DNA of 64,000 nucleotides from contig NZ_CP034450.1 of the NCBI RefSeq assembly GCF_003952505.1, forward strand, positions 6,097,001 through 6,161,000, given 5' to 3'. The notes under the pieces were generated by a model. The model was not told the origin of the DNA and ran no database searches. It saw nothing but the letters and a program-made list of their open reading frames with translations. The position numbers and the translations under genes were made by a program. Positions 16,824 to 26,490 of the stretch are shown piece by piece; the stretch's first letter is position 1, and each line of letters opens with the position of its first letter. The DNA is from Mesorhizobium sp. M4B.F.Ca.ET.058.02.1.1. GTDB taxonomy: Bacteria; Pseudomonadota; Alphaproteobacteria; Rhizobiales; Rhizobiaceae.

Positions 16824-17132
16824 TCAAACCACGGATAAGCGCCGCCGGCAATGCAGAAAATGTCGATGCCGCTTTAGCTTTTCTTGAGTGGGCCAATCCA
16901 GTCGGTCAGCTGCCGATGGGGCCAGGAAGGCCGTCTTCCTGCCGTAAGGGATTTTCAGCCATGCCCGTTCATGGAGATAGTAGAGCAATGACTTGGTGAC
17001 GACCTCGGTGGCGCCGATGGCGGCGGCCAGCTTGACGCTGCCCGTTACCACCAGTGAAATGATCATCGTGTCGATGGTGCCGGTGGCGCGCCAGGAAAGC
17101 GCCTTGGCGAAGCTGCGTGAATGGGTGTCCAT
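16824..17132 (-). CDS. DUF2061 family small membrane protein
   Basis: A 102-residue protein with two hydrophobic segments. The pattern SFAKALSWRATGTIDTMIIS, then GATEVVTKSLLYYLHERAWL, is characteristic of DUF2061. The last 35 residues are basic and not conserved in the family as remembered, so the gene may run slightly long. Function unknown; located in the inner membrane. It probably heads a two-gene unit with the MFS transporter. Confidence 0.8.
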   Translation of the reverse strand: MDTHSRSFAKALSWRATGTIDTMIISLVVTGSVKLAAAIGATEVVTKSLLYYLHERAWLKIPYGRKTAFLAPSAADRLDWPTQEKLKRHRHFLHCRRRLSVV

Positions 17133-17249
17133 CGCCGATCATCCTCCCAGTAGACCTCACACGATCCTTAGCCGAACGACGAGAGGATGAGCAAAGGCAA
17201 ATTCTCGTGGGACCGAGGTGATGTCGCCGCACCCGGTATGGCCCAGCCC

Positions 17250-18914
17250 CTAGCTGGCCTTCAACCTCGAACCGCCGAGCAGACCGCGCTCCTCCAGCAC
17301 CGGATAGGCCATGGAGGCGAGCAGCGAGTTGATCTGCTTCAGGTCGCGGATGGTGTCGAGATGGATGGAGCTGGTCTCGACGCTCTTGGCGGTGCCGTCG
17401 CGCAGCCGCACGAAATGGCTGGCGCTGGTTTCCTTCTCGCGGTCGCGCAGCCGGTCCTTTTCCAGCACCAGCTGGCGGGCGGCCTCGGGGTCGCGCGAGA
17501 CCAGTACGTTGAAGGCAAGGCGCGCATTGGCGAGCACCGAGGCATGGAAGGCGCTGAGCTCGCGCCAGCCTTCGGGCGTGAACTCCAGCCCGCGTTCTAG
17601 CTTCTTCCTGACATGCACCAGCATGTTGCGCACGATGATGTCGCCGACCTGCTCCAGCTTGACGCAGGCGCCGATCAATTCCTGGCAGCGCAGCGCTTCG
17701 TCCTCGCTGAGCGGGTTTTTGGTAACCTTGGCCAGATAGAGCTTTATCGCCGCGTGCTTCTTGTCGACGCGATCGTCGAGCGCGGCCAGCGCCTTGATCT
17801 TGTCGCCGTCGGCGCTCTCATAGAGCTCGATGATGCGCTTCAGCATGATCTCGACGGTCTCGCAGACCCGCACCACCTCGCGGGTGGCGTTGGCCAGCGC
17901 CTGGCTCGGCGTATCAAGCGCGCTTTCGTTGAGCGCCGACAGTTCGACGATGTCGAGCGCCGAAGCCTGCTCCGGCTTGGCGCCGAGCGCCACGATCTTC
18001 TCCGAGGCGCGGTAGACGAGGCTGGCGAGCGGCAGGCCGGCGAGCAGGACGATCACATTGAACAGGATGTGGGCGTTGACGATCTGGTCAGGCACGCTGG
18101 CGCCAAGGAAGCCGACAGGCGGCTTCAGCGTCATGAACAGGATCAGCATGAGCAGCGAGCCCATGCCGCGCATCAGCAGATTGCCGATCGGCACGACGCG
18201 CACGCCGGGCTCGGCGTTGCGAGTGAGCAGTGGCGCGATGATCGAGGAGCCGAGATTGACGCCGAGCACCAGCACGATGCCGAGCTCGGGAGGGATGAAG
18301 CCACGGCCAGCCAGCGTCACCAGCAGCAGCACCGCCGCGATCGAGGAATGGAACAGCCAGGTGACCAGCGCGGCGAGCAGGTAGGCGGTGACGAAATCGC
18401 CGGAGAAATAGTTGACGATCATCGGCATCAGCGTGCTCTGGCGCAACGGCTCCGACGCCTGGCCGATCATCTCCAGCGACAGAAGCAAGAGACCGATACC
18501 GACCAGGATGCGGCCGAACTGGCGCCAGTCGCGCCGCTCGGTGGCCATGAACATGACGGTGCCGGCGACCAGGCACACCGGCACCAGCAGGGAGAGGTCG
18601 AAGGTGAGGAGCTTGACCACCAGCGCCGAGCCGATCTCGGCGCCGCGCACCGCCAATTGGCCGGACATGCCGGAGACGATGCCGGCGCCGGCGAAGGAGC
18701 CGACCAGCAAGGTCACGGCCGTGGAGCTCTGCAGTGCGACCGACAGGCCGCAACCGGCGAGAACCGCCATCAGCGGATTGCGCATGGTGGCGCGCAGCCG
18801 ATGGCGCAGCGCATCGCCATAGGCACGCTCGACGCCCGTCTTGACCATGCGGGTGGCAAACAGCATCAGCGCCACGGCGCCGGCAAGATGCAGAAGGACG
18901 ACGGAACCGCTCAT
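17250..18914 (-). CDS. Na/Pi cotransporter family protein with PhoU-like domain
   Basis: A 554-residue protein in two parts. Residues 1 to about 300 are membrane helices with the paired QSS repeats of the Na+/Pi symporter II family: ALQSSTAVTLLVGSFAGAGI and, in the second repeat, LGVNLGSSIIAPLLTRNA. Residues after about 340 are helical and PhoU-like (ATREVVRVCETVEIMLKRII, CVKLEQVGDIIVRNML). It imports phosphate with Na+, or acts in phosphate sensing, at the inner membrane. ATG at 18914 is preferred to an upstream TTG at 18974 because the first helix begins right after it; the ribosome-binding site is weak. It is divergent from the broken RcnB-like gene. Confidence 0.88.
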   Translation of the reverse strand: MSGSVVLLHLAGAVALMLFATRMVKTGVERAYGDALRHRLRATMRNPLMAVLAGCGLSVALQSSTAVTLLVGSFAGAGIVSGMSGQLAVRGAEIGSALVVKLLTFDLSLLVPVCLVAGTVMFMATERRDWRQFGRILVGIGLLLLSLEMIGQASEPLRQSTLMPMIVNYFSGDFVTAYLLAALVTWLFHSSIAAVLLLVTLAGRGFIPPELGIVLVLGVNLGSSIIAPLLTRNAEPGVRVVPIGNLLMRGMGSLLMLILFMTLKPPVGFLGASVPDQIVNAHILFNVIVLLAGLPLASLVYRASEKIVALGAKPEQASALDIVELSALNESALDTPSQALANATREVVRVCETVEIMLKRIIELYESADGDKIKALAALDDRVDKKHAAIKLYLAKVTKNPLSEDEALRCQELIGACVKLEQVGDIIVRNMLVHVRKKLERGLEFTPEGWRELSAFHASVLANARLAFNVLVSRDPEAARQLVLEKDRLRDREKETSASHFVRLRDGTAKSVETSSIHLDTIRDLKQINSLLASMAYPVLEERGLLGGSRLKAS

Positions 18915-19301
18915 ACGCGATCTCGCGATCCGACGGGCGCGCGCGGCGCGCGAGCCGAACCGTCGACGAGGCAAAAGAGGGTGCGAATCATGGACATTTC
19001 AGAAACCGAGGATACGCCGATTTACTTTAGCCGGATAATAGATTTTGGCTCTCTGGCGACGGCTGGCGCACGACGGGGCGTGTCGGAAATGGATGGACGG
19101 CGATTTGGTTGCATCGCCCACCGGCGCCGATGGCGTCATGCCGTCCGGCGCTTGCGCGCGCATCAGACGCCTATCTGACGATGCTATTGAATTAGATATC
19201 ATAAATATAGGAAATCATTATATAATTGTAATTCTACTGTTCAGTTTCGGTTCATCGCCGGCACCCTATCGCTTGCGCATCGACAACCAAGGAGTACCGC
19301 C
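18915..19301. other. Intergenic gap, no gene recognised; AT-rich promoter region
   Basis: This 387-bp gap between divergent genes holds no convincing coding region. The stretch 19180-19245 is strikingly AT-rich for this genome and includes TATAAT at 19221-19226, a likely -10 for the RcnB-like gene downstream. GC-rich inverted repeats around 19120-19150 may fold but match nothing known. Confidence 0.4.
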
Positions 19302-19670
19302 ATGAATCGTCTCGTTCTTTCCGCGGTCGCCGCCTCGATTCTGGCCGCTACGTCCGTCTCGGGCCAGGCCGCGCCGCTCAATGCGCCGATCGCGCCGCAG
19401 TCGAACTACAACCAGGTCGACTGGCAACAGCCCGGCAAGCACATCGACGTGAGGAAGCGCGTCGTCTAGAAGAAGGTCGTGGTGAAGCGCAGCCATTGGC
19501 GCAACGGCCAGAAGTATTCCAGCTGGAAGCGGCACCAGCCGGTCCGCGATTACGGCCGTTTATGGCCTGCGCCGTCCAGGCCCCGGGCAGGAGTGGATCC
19601 GCGTCGGCAACGACTATGTGCTGGTCAGCATTCTTTCGGCATCATCTTTGGCGCCTTCGCCGTGCAATAA
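19302..19670 (+). pseudogene. Broken RcnB-like exported protein gene
   Basis: The reading frame starts with AAGGAG and a signal peptide (MNRLVLSAVAASILAATSVS) but stops at a TAG at 19467-19469 after 55 codons. Past the stop the same frame gives KKVVVKRSHWRNGQKYSSWK, typical of RcnB-family proteins. The conserved tail then appears in a different frame (GQEWIRVGNDYVLVSI) and returns to the first frame for GIIFGAFAVQ before TAA. That is one nonsense codon and two compensating shifts in about 120 codons. RcnB proteins are small periplasmic proteins linked to nickel and cobalt export in E. coli; this copy is probably non-functional. Confidence 0.7.
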
Positions 19671-19806
19671 GCCGGCCAGCACTGGACTTGAAGGAAGGCG
19701 GCCGGCGACGGCCGCCTTCCTTCGCCCTGTGGAAACCGGGCATCGTCCGTATTTGGGGTCGTGCGGACCGGCACGCGTGCTTATATGGACGGGAAAAGAG
19801 TTTCCG

Positions 19807-21750
19807 ATGCGCTTTCCGCCCGCCTTCCTCGACGAGATCCGCGACCGTGTGCCGATTTCCTCGGTCATCGGCCAGCGCGTCGCGTGGGACAGGAAGAAGA
19901 CCAATGCGTCGCGCGGCGACTATTGGGCCTGCTGCCCGTTCCATGGCGAGAAGAGCCCGTCCTTCCATTGCGAGGACAAGAAGGGCCGCTACCATTGCTT
20001 CGGCTGCTCGGTGTCGGGGGACCACTTCAAGTTCCTGACCGAGCTCGACGGCATGAGCTTTCCCGAGGCGGTCGAGAAGATCGCCGACATGGCCGGCGTG
20101 CCGATGCCGGTTCGCGACGAACAGGAGGAACGGCGCGAGAAGGAACGCGCCAGCCTGACGGATGTCATGGAGATGGCGACCGCCTTCTTCCAGGAGCGGT
20201 TGCAGGGGCCGGAAGGCGCAAAGGCCCGCGCCTATCTGAGGGAGCGTGGTCTGACCTCGGCGACACAGCAGTCGTTTCGGCTGGGTTATGCGCCGGACAG
20301 CCGCAATGCGCTCAAGGAACATCTTGCCGCCAAGGGCGTGCCGAAGGCCGACATCGAGGCCTGTGGGCTGGTGCGGCATGGCGACGACATTCCGGTCTCC
20401 TATGACTGGTTCCGCGACCGCATCATGTTCCCGATCCCGGACTCGCGCGGCAAGATCATTGCCTTCGGCGGCCGGGCGCTGGCGCCCGATGCGCTCGCCA
20501 AATACATGAACTCGCCGGACACCGAGCTCTTCCACAAGGGCAACGTGCTCTACAATTTCGCCCGCGCCCGCAAGGCTCTCGCCAAGGGCGGCACCGTCAT
20601 CGCGGTCGAAGGCTATATGGACGTGATCGCGCTGGCGCAGGCCGGCTTCGAGAACGCCGTGGCGCCGCTCGGCACAGCGCTCACCGAAAACCAGCTGGAG
20701 CTTCTGTGGCGCATGGCGCCGGAGCCGGTGCTCTGCTTCGACGGCGACAAGGCCGGGCTGAAGGCGGCGTGGCGGGCCGCGGATATGGCGCTGCCGGCCG
20801 TCCAACCTGGTCGCTCGGCGCGCTTTGCGCTGCTGCCGGAAGGAAAGGATCCCGACGATCTGGTCAAGGCCGAGGGGCCGGACGCTTTCCGCGCCGTGCT
20901 CGCCGACGCGCGGCCGCTGGTCGACCTTTTATGGATGCGCGAGACGGCGGGCGGCGTCTTTGACACCCCCGAGCGGCGGGCGGAACTCGAAAAGACGTTG
21001 CGCGAGTTGACCAGTCGCATCCGCGACGAGAGCCTGCGCTATCACTATCAACAGGAGATGCGCGAGAGGGTGCTGAGCTTCTTCGGCTCGCAGCGCGGCC
21101 CGCGGCAGGGCCGTCATGATGGCGGTCGACCGGGCGAGCGCGGCCAGGGCAAGGCTGCGGCACCCGGCGGACAATTCGCCAAGGGTGGCGGCGGCCGCAT
21201 CGCGATCACCGAGAGCCTCGGCCAGTCGGCGCTGGTCAAGCGCGGCGAGGGCATGTCGGTGCGCGAGGCGACGATCATCGTGGCGCTGATCAACCATCCG
21301 GCGCTGATCGACGAGAATTTCGCTCACGTCGAATTCCTCGACCTTGCCAACAGCGATCTGAGGCGGCTGCATGCCGCCATCCTCGATGCCATGGCGCATG
21401 ACATGGCCAATGATCGCGGCGCCGTGATCGCGACGATCGAGCGTGCTGGCTGCGGCGAGGTTTGGGAGCGCGCGGTGGCGCTGATCAAGCGCGCCAGGCA
21501 ATGGCCGGCGCTGGAGACCGCCGCGCTCGAGGATGCCCGCGATGCCTTCAACCAGGCGCTGCACTTGCAGCGCAGCGCGCGCACCTTACATAGAGAACTG
21601 AAACAGGCGCAGGCAGCGCTCGACGCGGATCCATCGGACGAAAATTTCCGGCATCTGGTCGAGATTCAGGCGCAATTCAACGATGTGCAGGCAACGGAAG
21701 CGCTGATCGAAGGGTTCGGCGTGTCCTCGGGCAGGGTTGGACGCGTATAG
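19807..21750 (+). CDS. dnaG: DNA primase
   Basis: A 647-residue DnaG. The N-terminal zinc finger is YWACCPFHGEKSPSFHC with CFGC downstream. The catalytic core has RDRIMFPIPDSRGKIIAFGG (basic RNA-polymerase motif), the TOPRIM VIAVEGYMDVIALAQAG and CFDGDKAGLKAAWRA with the metal-binding acidic residues. The C-terminal helicase-binding region follows a Gly/Arg-rich linker near residue 435. It makes RNA primers for DNA replication with DnaB. ATG at 19807 (MRFPPAFLDEIRDRV) is the standard start. It precedes rpoD as in the macromolecular-synthesis operon, but a 366-bp gap suggests rpoD has its own promoter. Confidence 0.97.
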   Translation: MRFPPAFLDEIRDRVPISSVIGQRVAWDRKKTNASRGDYWACCPFHGEKSPSFHCEDKKGRYHCFGCSVSGDHFKFLTELDGMSFPEAVEKIADMAGVPMPVRDEQEERREKERASLTDVMEMATAFFQERLQGPEGAKARAYLRERGLTSATQQSFRLGYAPDSRNALKEHLAAKGVPKADIEACGLVRHGDDIPVSYDWFRDRIMFPIPDSRGKIIAFGGRALAPDALAKYMNSPDTELFHKGNVLYNFARARKALAKGGTVIAVEGYMDVIALAQAGFENAVAPLGTALTENQLELLWRMAPEPVLCFDGDKAGLKAAWRAADMALPAVQPGRSARFALLPEGKDPDDLVKAEGPDAFRAVLADARPLVDLLWMRETAGGVFDTPERRAELEKTLRELTSRIRDESLRYHYQQEMRERVLSFFGSQRGPRQGRHDGGRPGERGQGKAAAPGGQFAKGGGGRIAITESLGQSALVKRGEGMSVREATIIVALINHPALIDENFAHVEFLDLANSDLRRLHAAILDAMAHDMANDRGAVIATIERAGCGEVWERAVALIKRARQWPALETAALEDARDAFNQALHLQRSARTLHRELKQAQAALDADPSDENFRHLVEIQAQFNDVQATEALIEGFGVSSGRVGRV

Positions 21751-22116
21751 GGTCCAACCTCGTCCAGGGAGCGAAATGGAAATGTCCCCGCGTCGAATCG
21801 ACGCCTCTAAGTCGGGTAATTGATTCGCTTTTTTCATGCGAATCATGCGAGAGGCGCTTGACCTTCTGGCAGAATGGCGGAATCAGGACGATTCGAAATA
21901 TTAACCCGTGCCAGGCGTCGACGGGAAAATTGAGCGATGCCGGGTACTGGTCACTGGACGGGCAAAAGGCCTGCCACAGATATCAGGGTTAATCTGGACT
22001 TAACGAGAGATGCGGTTACTGGCCCGGTGAAGAGCGTTCTGGTGCGAGCGCATCCGATTTGACCGGCACTGCAGCTTACGCGGCTTCGCTAGAAAGCCGC
22101 TTGGAGACGACAAAGA
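21751..22116. other. dnaG-rpoD intergenic region, probably holding the rpoD promoter
   Basis: No gene is seen in these 366 bp. GCGTCGAATCGACGC at about 21797-21811 is a short palindrome. TTGACC at 21858-21863 is a possible -35, but the matching -10 is poor. The long AT-richer leader suggests separate transcription of rpoD, whose ATG at 22117 lies 11 bp after a GGAGACG site. Confidence 0.4.
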
Positions 22117-24147
22117 ATGGCGACAAAGGAAAAGGAAGAGGTCGAGACCGAACGTGAAGGCGCCACTGATGGCCCTCTGCTCGACCTTTCCGATGATGCT
22201 GTCAAGAAGATGATCAAGGCCGCCAAGAAGCGCGGCTACGTCACGATGGACGAGCTGAACTCGGTGCTGCCTTCGGAGGAAGTGACCTCCGAGCAGATCG
22301 AGGACACGATGGCGATGCTTTCCGACATGGGCATCAACGTCGTCGAGGACGACGAGCAGGGCGAGGAACCCGAAGGCGGCGACTCTGGCGCCGACGCCGA
22401 GGAAGATGCCAATGAGCTCGCCGAGCAGACCGGCACGGCGGTCGCCACCACGACCACCAAGAAGGAGCCGACCGATCGCACCGACGATCCGGTGCGGATG
22501 TATCTGCGCGAGATGGGCTCGGTCGAGCTTCTGTCGCGCGAGGGCGAAATCGCCATCGCCAAGCGCATCGAGGCCGGCCGCGAGACGATGATCGCGGGCC
22601 TGTGCGAAAGCCCGCTGACCTTCCAGGCCATCATCATCTGGCGCGACGAGCTCAACGAATCGAAGATCCTGCTGCGCGAGATCATCGACCTGGAAGCCAC
22701 CTATGCCGGGCCGGAAGCCAAGCAGGCGCCGGTGGTCGAGCGGATCGAGGAAGCCCCCAAGGCCGAGGAAAAGCCGCGCGGCCGCGCCGCCGCGCGCGAA
22801 GAAGAGGACGACATCACCAATGTCGGCGCCGACACCCGCGGGCTGGAAGAGGACGAGGACGACGAGGACGAGGCGAGCCTGTCGCTGGCGGCGATGGAAG
22901 CGGAACTGCGTCCGCAGGTGATGGAGACGCTCGACGTCATCGCCGACACCTACAAGAAGCTCCGCAAGCTGCAGGACCAGCAGGTCGAGAACAGACTGGC
23001 CGCCGCCGGCACGCTGTCGCCAAGCCAGGACCGCCGGCTGAAGGAGTTGAAGGACCAGCTGATCAAGGCGGTGAAGTCGCTGTCGCTCAACACGGCGCGC
23101 ATCGAGGCGCTCGTCGAGCAGCTCTACGACATCAACAAGCGGCTGGTGCAGAACGAAGGCAAGCTGCTGAGGCTCGCCGAGAGCTATGGCGTGCGCCGCG
23201 AGGAATTCCTCAAGGAGTACCAGGGCTCCGAGCTCGACCCGAACTGGACGCGCTCGATCGCCAACCTGACCTCGCGCGGCTGGAAGGAATTCACCAAGAA
23301 CGAGAAGGACGCGATCAAGGACCTGCGCGCCGAGATCCAGAACCTCGCCACCGAAACGGCGATCTCGATCTTGGAATTCCGCAAGATCGTCAACCAGGTG
23401 CAGAAGGGTGAGCGGGAAGCCGCCATCGCCAAGAAGGAAATGGTCGAGGCGAACCTTCGCCTCGTCATCTCCATCGCCAAGAAATACACCAACCGCGGCC
23501 TGCAGTTCCTCGACCTGATCCAGGAAGGCAATATCGGCCTGATGAAGGCGGTCGATAAGTTCGAATACCGCCGCGGCTACAAGTTCTCGACCTACGCGAC
23601 ATGGTGGATCCGGCAGGCCATCACCCGCTCGATCGCCGACCAGGCGCGCACCATTCGCATTCCGGTGCACATGATCGAGACGATCAACAAGATCGTGCGC
23701 ACCTCGCGCCAGATGCTGCACGAGATCGGCCGCGAGCCGACGCCGGAGGAACTGGCCGAGAAGCTCGCCATGCCGCTGGAAAAGGTGCGCAAGGTGCTGA
23801 AGATCGCCAAGGAGCCGATCTCGCTCGAAACGCCCGTGGGCGACGAGGAGGATTCGCATCTCGGCGACTTCATCGAGGACAAGATGGCGATCCTGCCGAT
23901 CGATGCGGCGATCCAGGCCAATCTGCGCGAGACGACGACCCGCGTGCTCGCCTCGCTGACGCCGCGCGAGGAACGTGTGCTGCGCATGCGCTTCGGCATC
24001 GGCATGAACACCGACCACACGCTGGAAGAGGTCGGCCAGCAGTTCTCGGTCACCCGCGAGCGCATCCGCCAGATCGAAGCCAAGGCGCTGCGCAAGCTCA
24101 AGCACCCGAGCCGGAGCAGAAAACTGCGGAGCTTCCTGGATAGCTGA
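22117..24147 (+). CDS. rpoD: RNA polymerase primary sigma factor (sigma-70)
   Basis: A 676-residue primary sigma factor. Region 1.1 is at the N-terminus ([20 protein letters not shown]), region 1.2 is [20 protein letters not shown], and a long acidic non-conserved insert lies near residues 215-265. Region 2 is unmistakable ([20 protein letters not shown], then [20 protein letters not shown]). Region 3 contains [20 protein letters not shown], and region 4.2 is [20 protein letters not shown]. It directs RNA polymerase to housekeeping promoters. A strong terminator follows at 24170-24195. Confidence 0.98.
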   Translation: MATKEKEEVETEREGATDGPLLDLSDDAVKKMIKAAKKRGYVTMDELNSVLPSEEVTSEQIEDTMAMLSDMGINVVEDDEQGEEPEGGDSGADAEEDANELAEQTGTAVATTTTKKEPTDRTDDPVRMYLREMGSVELLSREGEIAIAKRIEAGRETMIAGLCESPLTFQAIIIWRDELNESKILLREIIDLEATYAGPEAKQAPVVERIEEAPKAEEKPRGRAAAREEEDDITNVGADTRGLEEDEDDEDEASLSLAAMEAELRPQVMETLDVIADTYKKLRKLQDQQVENRLAAAGTLSPSQDRRLKELKDQLIKAVKSLSLNTARIEALVEQLYDINKRLVQNEGKLLRLAESYGVRREEFLKEYQGSELDPNWTRSIANLTSRGWKEFTKNEKDAIKDLRAEIQNLATETAISILEFRKIVNQVQKGEREAAIAKKEMVEANLRLVISIAKKYTNRGLQFLDLIQEGNIGLMKAVDKFEYRRGYKFSTYATWWIRQAITRSIADQARTIRIPVHMIETINKIVRTSRQMLHEIGREPTPEELAEKLAMPLEKVRKVLKIAKEPISLETPVGDEEDSHLGDFIEDKMAILPIDAAIQANLRETTTRVLASLTPREERVLRMRFGIGMNTDHTLEEVGQQFSVTRERIRQIEAKALRKLKHPSRSRKLRSFLDS

Positions 24148-24169
24148 TACCGGCTTGGACATATCTTCG

Positions 24170-24195
24170 AAAGGGCGCCTTTGGCGCCCTTTTTT
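24170..24195 (+). terminator. Intrinsic terminator after rpoD
   Basis: AAAGGGCGCC, a TTT loop and GGCGCCCTTT, running into TTTTTT, form a textbook GC-rich hairpin with a U-run 23 bp past the rpoD stop. Confidence 0.9.
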
Positions 24196-24364
24196 CGTGG
24201 AGACATGGACGATGGCGGCCCAGCGGCAGGCTCTTGCCGCCTCGGTCTTTCAGGCGGATAATTTCCACGTCGGATGCGTTTTCCGGGCGACAAACCGGAT
24301 GCCCGCCCCGGTGGAAGGTCCGCGACCTTAACGCCGTGCTCCGTGGCGCCGGAGGAGGTGTGCC

Positions 24365-24658
24365 ATGACGACTTACATCATGCTGCTCAACTGGACCGAG
24401 CAGGGTGCCAGAAATGTGCGCGAGTCACCGAAGCGGCTCGACGCCGCCAAGAAGCAGCTGGGCGACATGGGTGGATCGTTCAAGGCGTTCTACCTGACCA
24501 TGGGCGAATGCGACATGGTGGCCGTCGTCGAGGCGCCGGACGATGCGGTGCTCGCGCGCTTCGCGCTGATGCTGGCGGTGGGCGGCAGTGTAAGGACGCG
24601 AACCCTGAAGGCATTCCCGGAATTCGCCTATCGCGAGATCATTACCTCACTGGGATGA
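24365..24658 (+). CDS. GYD domain-containing protein
   Basis: A 97-residue protein matching the GYD family: [20 protein letters not shown], then [20 protein letters not shown], where GECD replaces the usual GxYD, and [16 protein letters not shown]. The ATG at 24365 follows GGAGGAGGTGTGCC. These are small ferredoxin-fold proteins of unknown function. It is a single gene after the rpoD terminator. Confidence 0.85.
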   Translation: MTTYIMLLNWTEQGARNVRESPKRLDAAKKQLGDMGGSFKAFYLTMGECDMVAVVEAPDDAVLARFALMLAVGGSVRTRTLKAFPEFAYREIITSLG

Positions 24659-24752
24659 ATCGCGGCCCGGGTGAATCCGGGCTAGTCCTCACCGCATGTT
24701 CAAGCGCGGCGTGCCCGAGCGGTTCACACGGCGCGGCTTAGGCTGTTGTCTT

Positions 24753-24800
24753 ATGCATGTCGATGTCCCAAAACCGCTGCGCACTTTTGGGCGACATGCA
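24753..24800. repeat. 48-bp palindromic intergenic repeat, copy 2
   Basis: Near-identical to the element at 4732-4780, with ATGCATG and CGACATGCA ends around CCCAAAACCG and CGCACTTTTGGG. It lies between the GYD and DCC genes. Two copies 20 kb apart in unrelated gaps show it is a dispersed repeat. Confidence 0.75.
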
Positions 24801-24840
24801 CTGGGGCATTGCCGGATCGTGCGGGAGGTCGCGCCTCGAC

Positions 24841-25221
24841 ATGTCCAAGCCATCGCTCACCGTCTGGTACAACACGCGCTGCCCGGTCTGCGATGCCGGC
24901 ATCAGCAGGCAGAAGCGGCGACTGGTCGAGGCGGTCAAGGCGGGCCGGATCAAGTTCCGTGACATCAATCTCGAGCCGTCGGCGCTTGCCGGATACGGCG
25001 CCTCGCTGGAGGATATCCGCCGCCGCCTGCATGCCACCGACGCGGAGGGCAGGCTGCTGGTCGGCGCCGACGTCGCGATCGCGGTGTGGCGGAGAACGCC
25101 GGGCGAGGGCTGGCTGGCGGCGCTGCTCGGCAACCCCGTCCTCCTGCCGCTGACACGTCTTGCCTACGATCGCTTCGCCGATCTTCTCTACGTCTGGAAC
25201 CGGCGCAAGGGCCGCTGGTAG
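24841..25221 (+). CDS. DCC family thiol-disulfide oxidoreductase (DUF393)
   Basis: A 126-residue protein of the DCC/DUF393 family. It starts MSKPSLTVWYNTRCPVCDAG, with the CPVC redox pair near residue 14, followed by IKFRDINLEPSALAGYG and the conserved RLLVGADVAIAVWRRTPGEG. The fold is thioredoxin-like; partners are unknown. ATG at 24841 follows GGGAGG with a rather long 12-base spacer. It is convergent with a DUF2798 gene. Confidence 0.85.
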   Translation: MSKPSLTVWYNTRCPVCDAGISRQKRRLVEAVKAGRIKFRDINLEPSALAGYGASLEDIRRRLHATDAEGRLLVGADVAIAVWRRTPGEGWLAALLGNPVLLPLTRLAYDRFADLLYVWNRRKGRW

Positions 25222-25273
25222 ACGAAGGGCTCGCCGATGAGGGGAGGCCCGGATCCGGTCCGGGCCTTGCCGG

Positions 25274-25531
25274 CTATCTGGAGGCGGGGTCGCACAGCCA
25301 GCCGACGATGCGGCGCACCACCGGCAGAACCATGAGCAGCGTCGGAAACGCCACCAGCCAGGAGAGGCCCCAGGCCGTCAGCCAGACGGCCGGCAGGCCC
25401 GGCTGAAGCCCAAGGCTCTTCAGCGTCGAGATGAACGAGACGATGAAGGTCATCAACAGCGACAGCACCAGCGGAGTGAGAACAGCGGCATAGCGCGCGG
25501 GCAATCTGCCGCGCTTGCGGGTCGTGGTCAT
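25274..25531 (-). CDS. DUF2798 family small membrane protein
   Basis: An 85-residue protein with two membrane helices: VLTPLVLSLLMTFIVSFIST and WLTAWGLSWLVAFPTLLMVL. This two-helix pattern with FIVSFISTLKSLG is typical of DUF2798. The N-terminus is basic (MTTTRKRGRL), which fits an N-in topology. Function unknown. It is convergent with the DCC gene, so the two are probably transcribed separately. Confidence 0.75.
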   Translation of the reverse strand: MTTTRKRGRLPARYAAVLTPLVLSLLMTFIVSFISTLKSLGLQPGLPAVWLTAWGLSWLVAFPTLLMVLPVVRRIVGWLCDPASR

Positions 25532-25718
25532 TGGGATTTTCCCTGAGGTGTCCGGTCGAGCGCATAGGCATCCGTTGGCCGCTTGCGGCGCAATTGCCCG
25601 GAACGACCGGGGATGGATGCGTTGTTTGACGTCAGACGCTTACGGAGCGGTCGTCGACCCTCGCGCGCCTTTTAGCGGCGAGCTTTTGCGAAATCAATCC
25701 CGCTGGCGCCATTTTCAG

Positions 25719-25786
25719 ATACATCGTAAGATATATCTTGACTCGAGGAAACGGCGGGCCTAATTGAGATATATCGTAAGACATAA
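25719..25786. promoter_or_regulatory. padR promoter flanked by two PadR-type operators
   Basis: Two copies of an ATAyATCGTAAGAyATA motif lie at 25719-25736 and 25769-25786, exactly 50 bp apart. Each is an imperfect palindrome centred on ATCGTAAGAT. Between them is a good promoter, TTGACT (25738-25743), 17 bp, TAATTG (25761-25766). One site abuts the -35 and the other follows the -10, as expected for autorepression by the PadR protein downstream. Confidence 0.65.
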
Positions 25787-25801
25787 CTCAAGGAGCAATC
25801 C

Positions 25802-26470
25802 ATGCACAGACATCATCCTTTCGGCGAGCGCGCCGAGCGCGCTTTCCTGCATATGGCCGGCAAGTTCGGCGGTCGCGGCGGCGGTTTCGGTCCGTTCGGG
25901 GCGGGCATGCGCGGCGGCGGCCGCGGCGGCCCGGGCGACATGTTCCGCGCCGGGCGCATGCTGGCCGACGGCGATCTCAAGCTGATCACGCTGTCGCTGC
26001 TGGCCGAGGCGCCGCGCCACGGCTACGACATCATCAAGGCGCTGGAGGAGCGCACCAGCGGCATCTACAGCCCAAGCCCGGGCGTGGTCTATCCGACGCT
26101 GACCTTCCTGGAAGAGGCGGGCTATGCCATCTCCTCGGCGGAGGGCAACAAGAAGGTGTTCTCGATCACCGAGGCCGGACAGGCGCATCTCGACGAGAAC
26201 CGCGAGATGATCGACCACGTGCTCGACCATCTCGAACGCTTCGGCCGCAAGATGGCCAAGGCGCGCGACTGGTTCGGCTGGAACGACGACGGCGAGGAGG
26301 GCGGCCGGCATCGCGGGCGCCACGAAAAGCGCGATGCGTTCCGTGCCGTGCGCCACCGGCTGCGCGCGGCGCTCAGCGAAATCGTCGATGCGCCGGAAGA
26401 CAAGCAGGCGCAGGCGATGAGCATCCTGGAAGATGCCGCCGCGGCGCTTGAAGCGCTGTCGCGCCGCTGA
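25802..26470 (+). CDS. PadR-family transcriptional regulator with Gly-rich N-terminus
   Basis: A 222-residue PadR-type regulator. Residues 1-50 form an unusual His/Gly/Arg-rich extension (GGRGGGFGPFGAGMRGGGRG). The winged helix follows: LKLITLSLLAEAPRHGYDII, SPGVVYPTLTFLEEAGYAIS and KKVFSITEAGQAHLDEN. The C-terminal helix drives dimerisation. It is preceded by a promoter bracketed by two operator-like repeats, so it almost certainly represses itself. The His/Gly-rich tail could bind metal; that is only a guess. No target operon is adjacent, since the next gene is convergent. Confidence 0.88.
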   Translation: MHRHHPFGERAERAFLHMAGKFGGRGGGFGPFGAGMRGGGRGGPGDMFRAGRMLADGDLKLITLSLLAEAPRHGYDIIKALEERTSGIYSPSPGVVYPTLTFLEEAGYAISSAEGNKKVFSITEAGQAHLDENREMIDHVLDHLERFGRKMAKARDWFGWNDDGEEGGRHRGRHEKRDAFRAVRHRLRAALSEIVDAPEDKQAQAMSILEDAAAALEALSRR

Positions 26471-26490
26471 AGCCGCCAGCAACCCACGCA

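Noticed and set aside
16823..16824. Transposase or IS fragments in the intergenic gaps
   Set aside because: No terminal inverted repeats with target duplications and no transposase motifs were recognised anywhere in the window.
17613..19178. 521-codon open frame antisense to the Na/Pi cotransporter
   Set aside because: His/Gln/Arg/Asp-rich shadow of a high-GC gene, with no recognised domain.
22000..24162. 720-codon open frame antisense to rpoD
   Set aside because: It lies fully opposite an unmistakable sigma-70 gene, has Leu/Arg/Asp-biased shadow composition and no family motif or ribosome-binding site.
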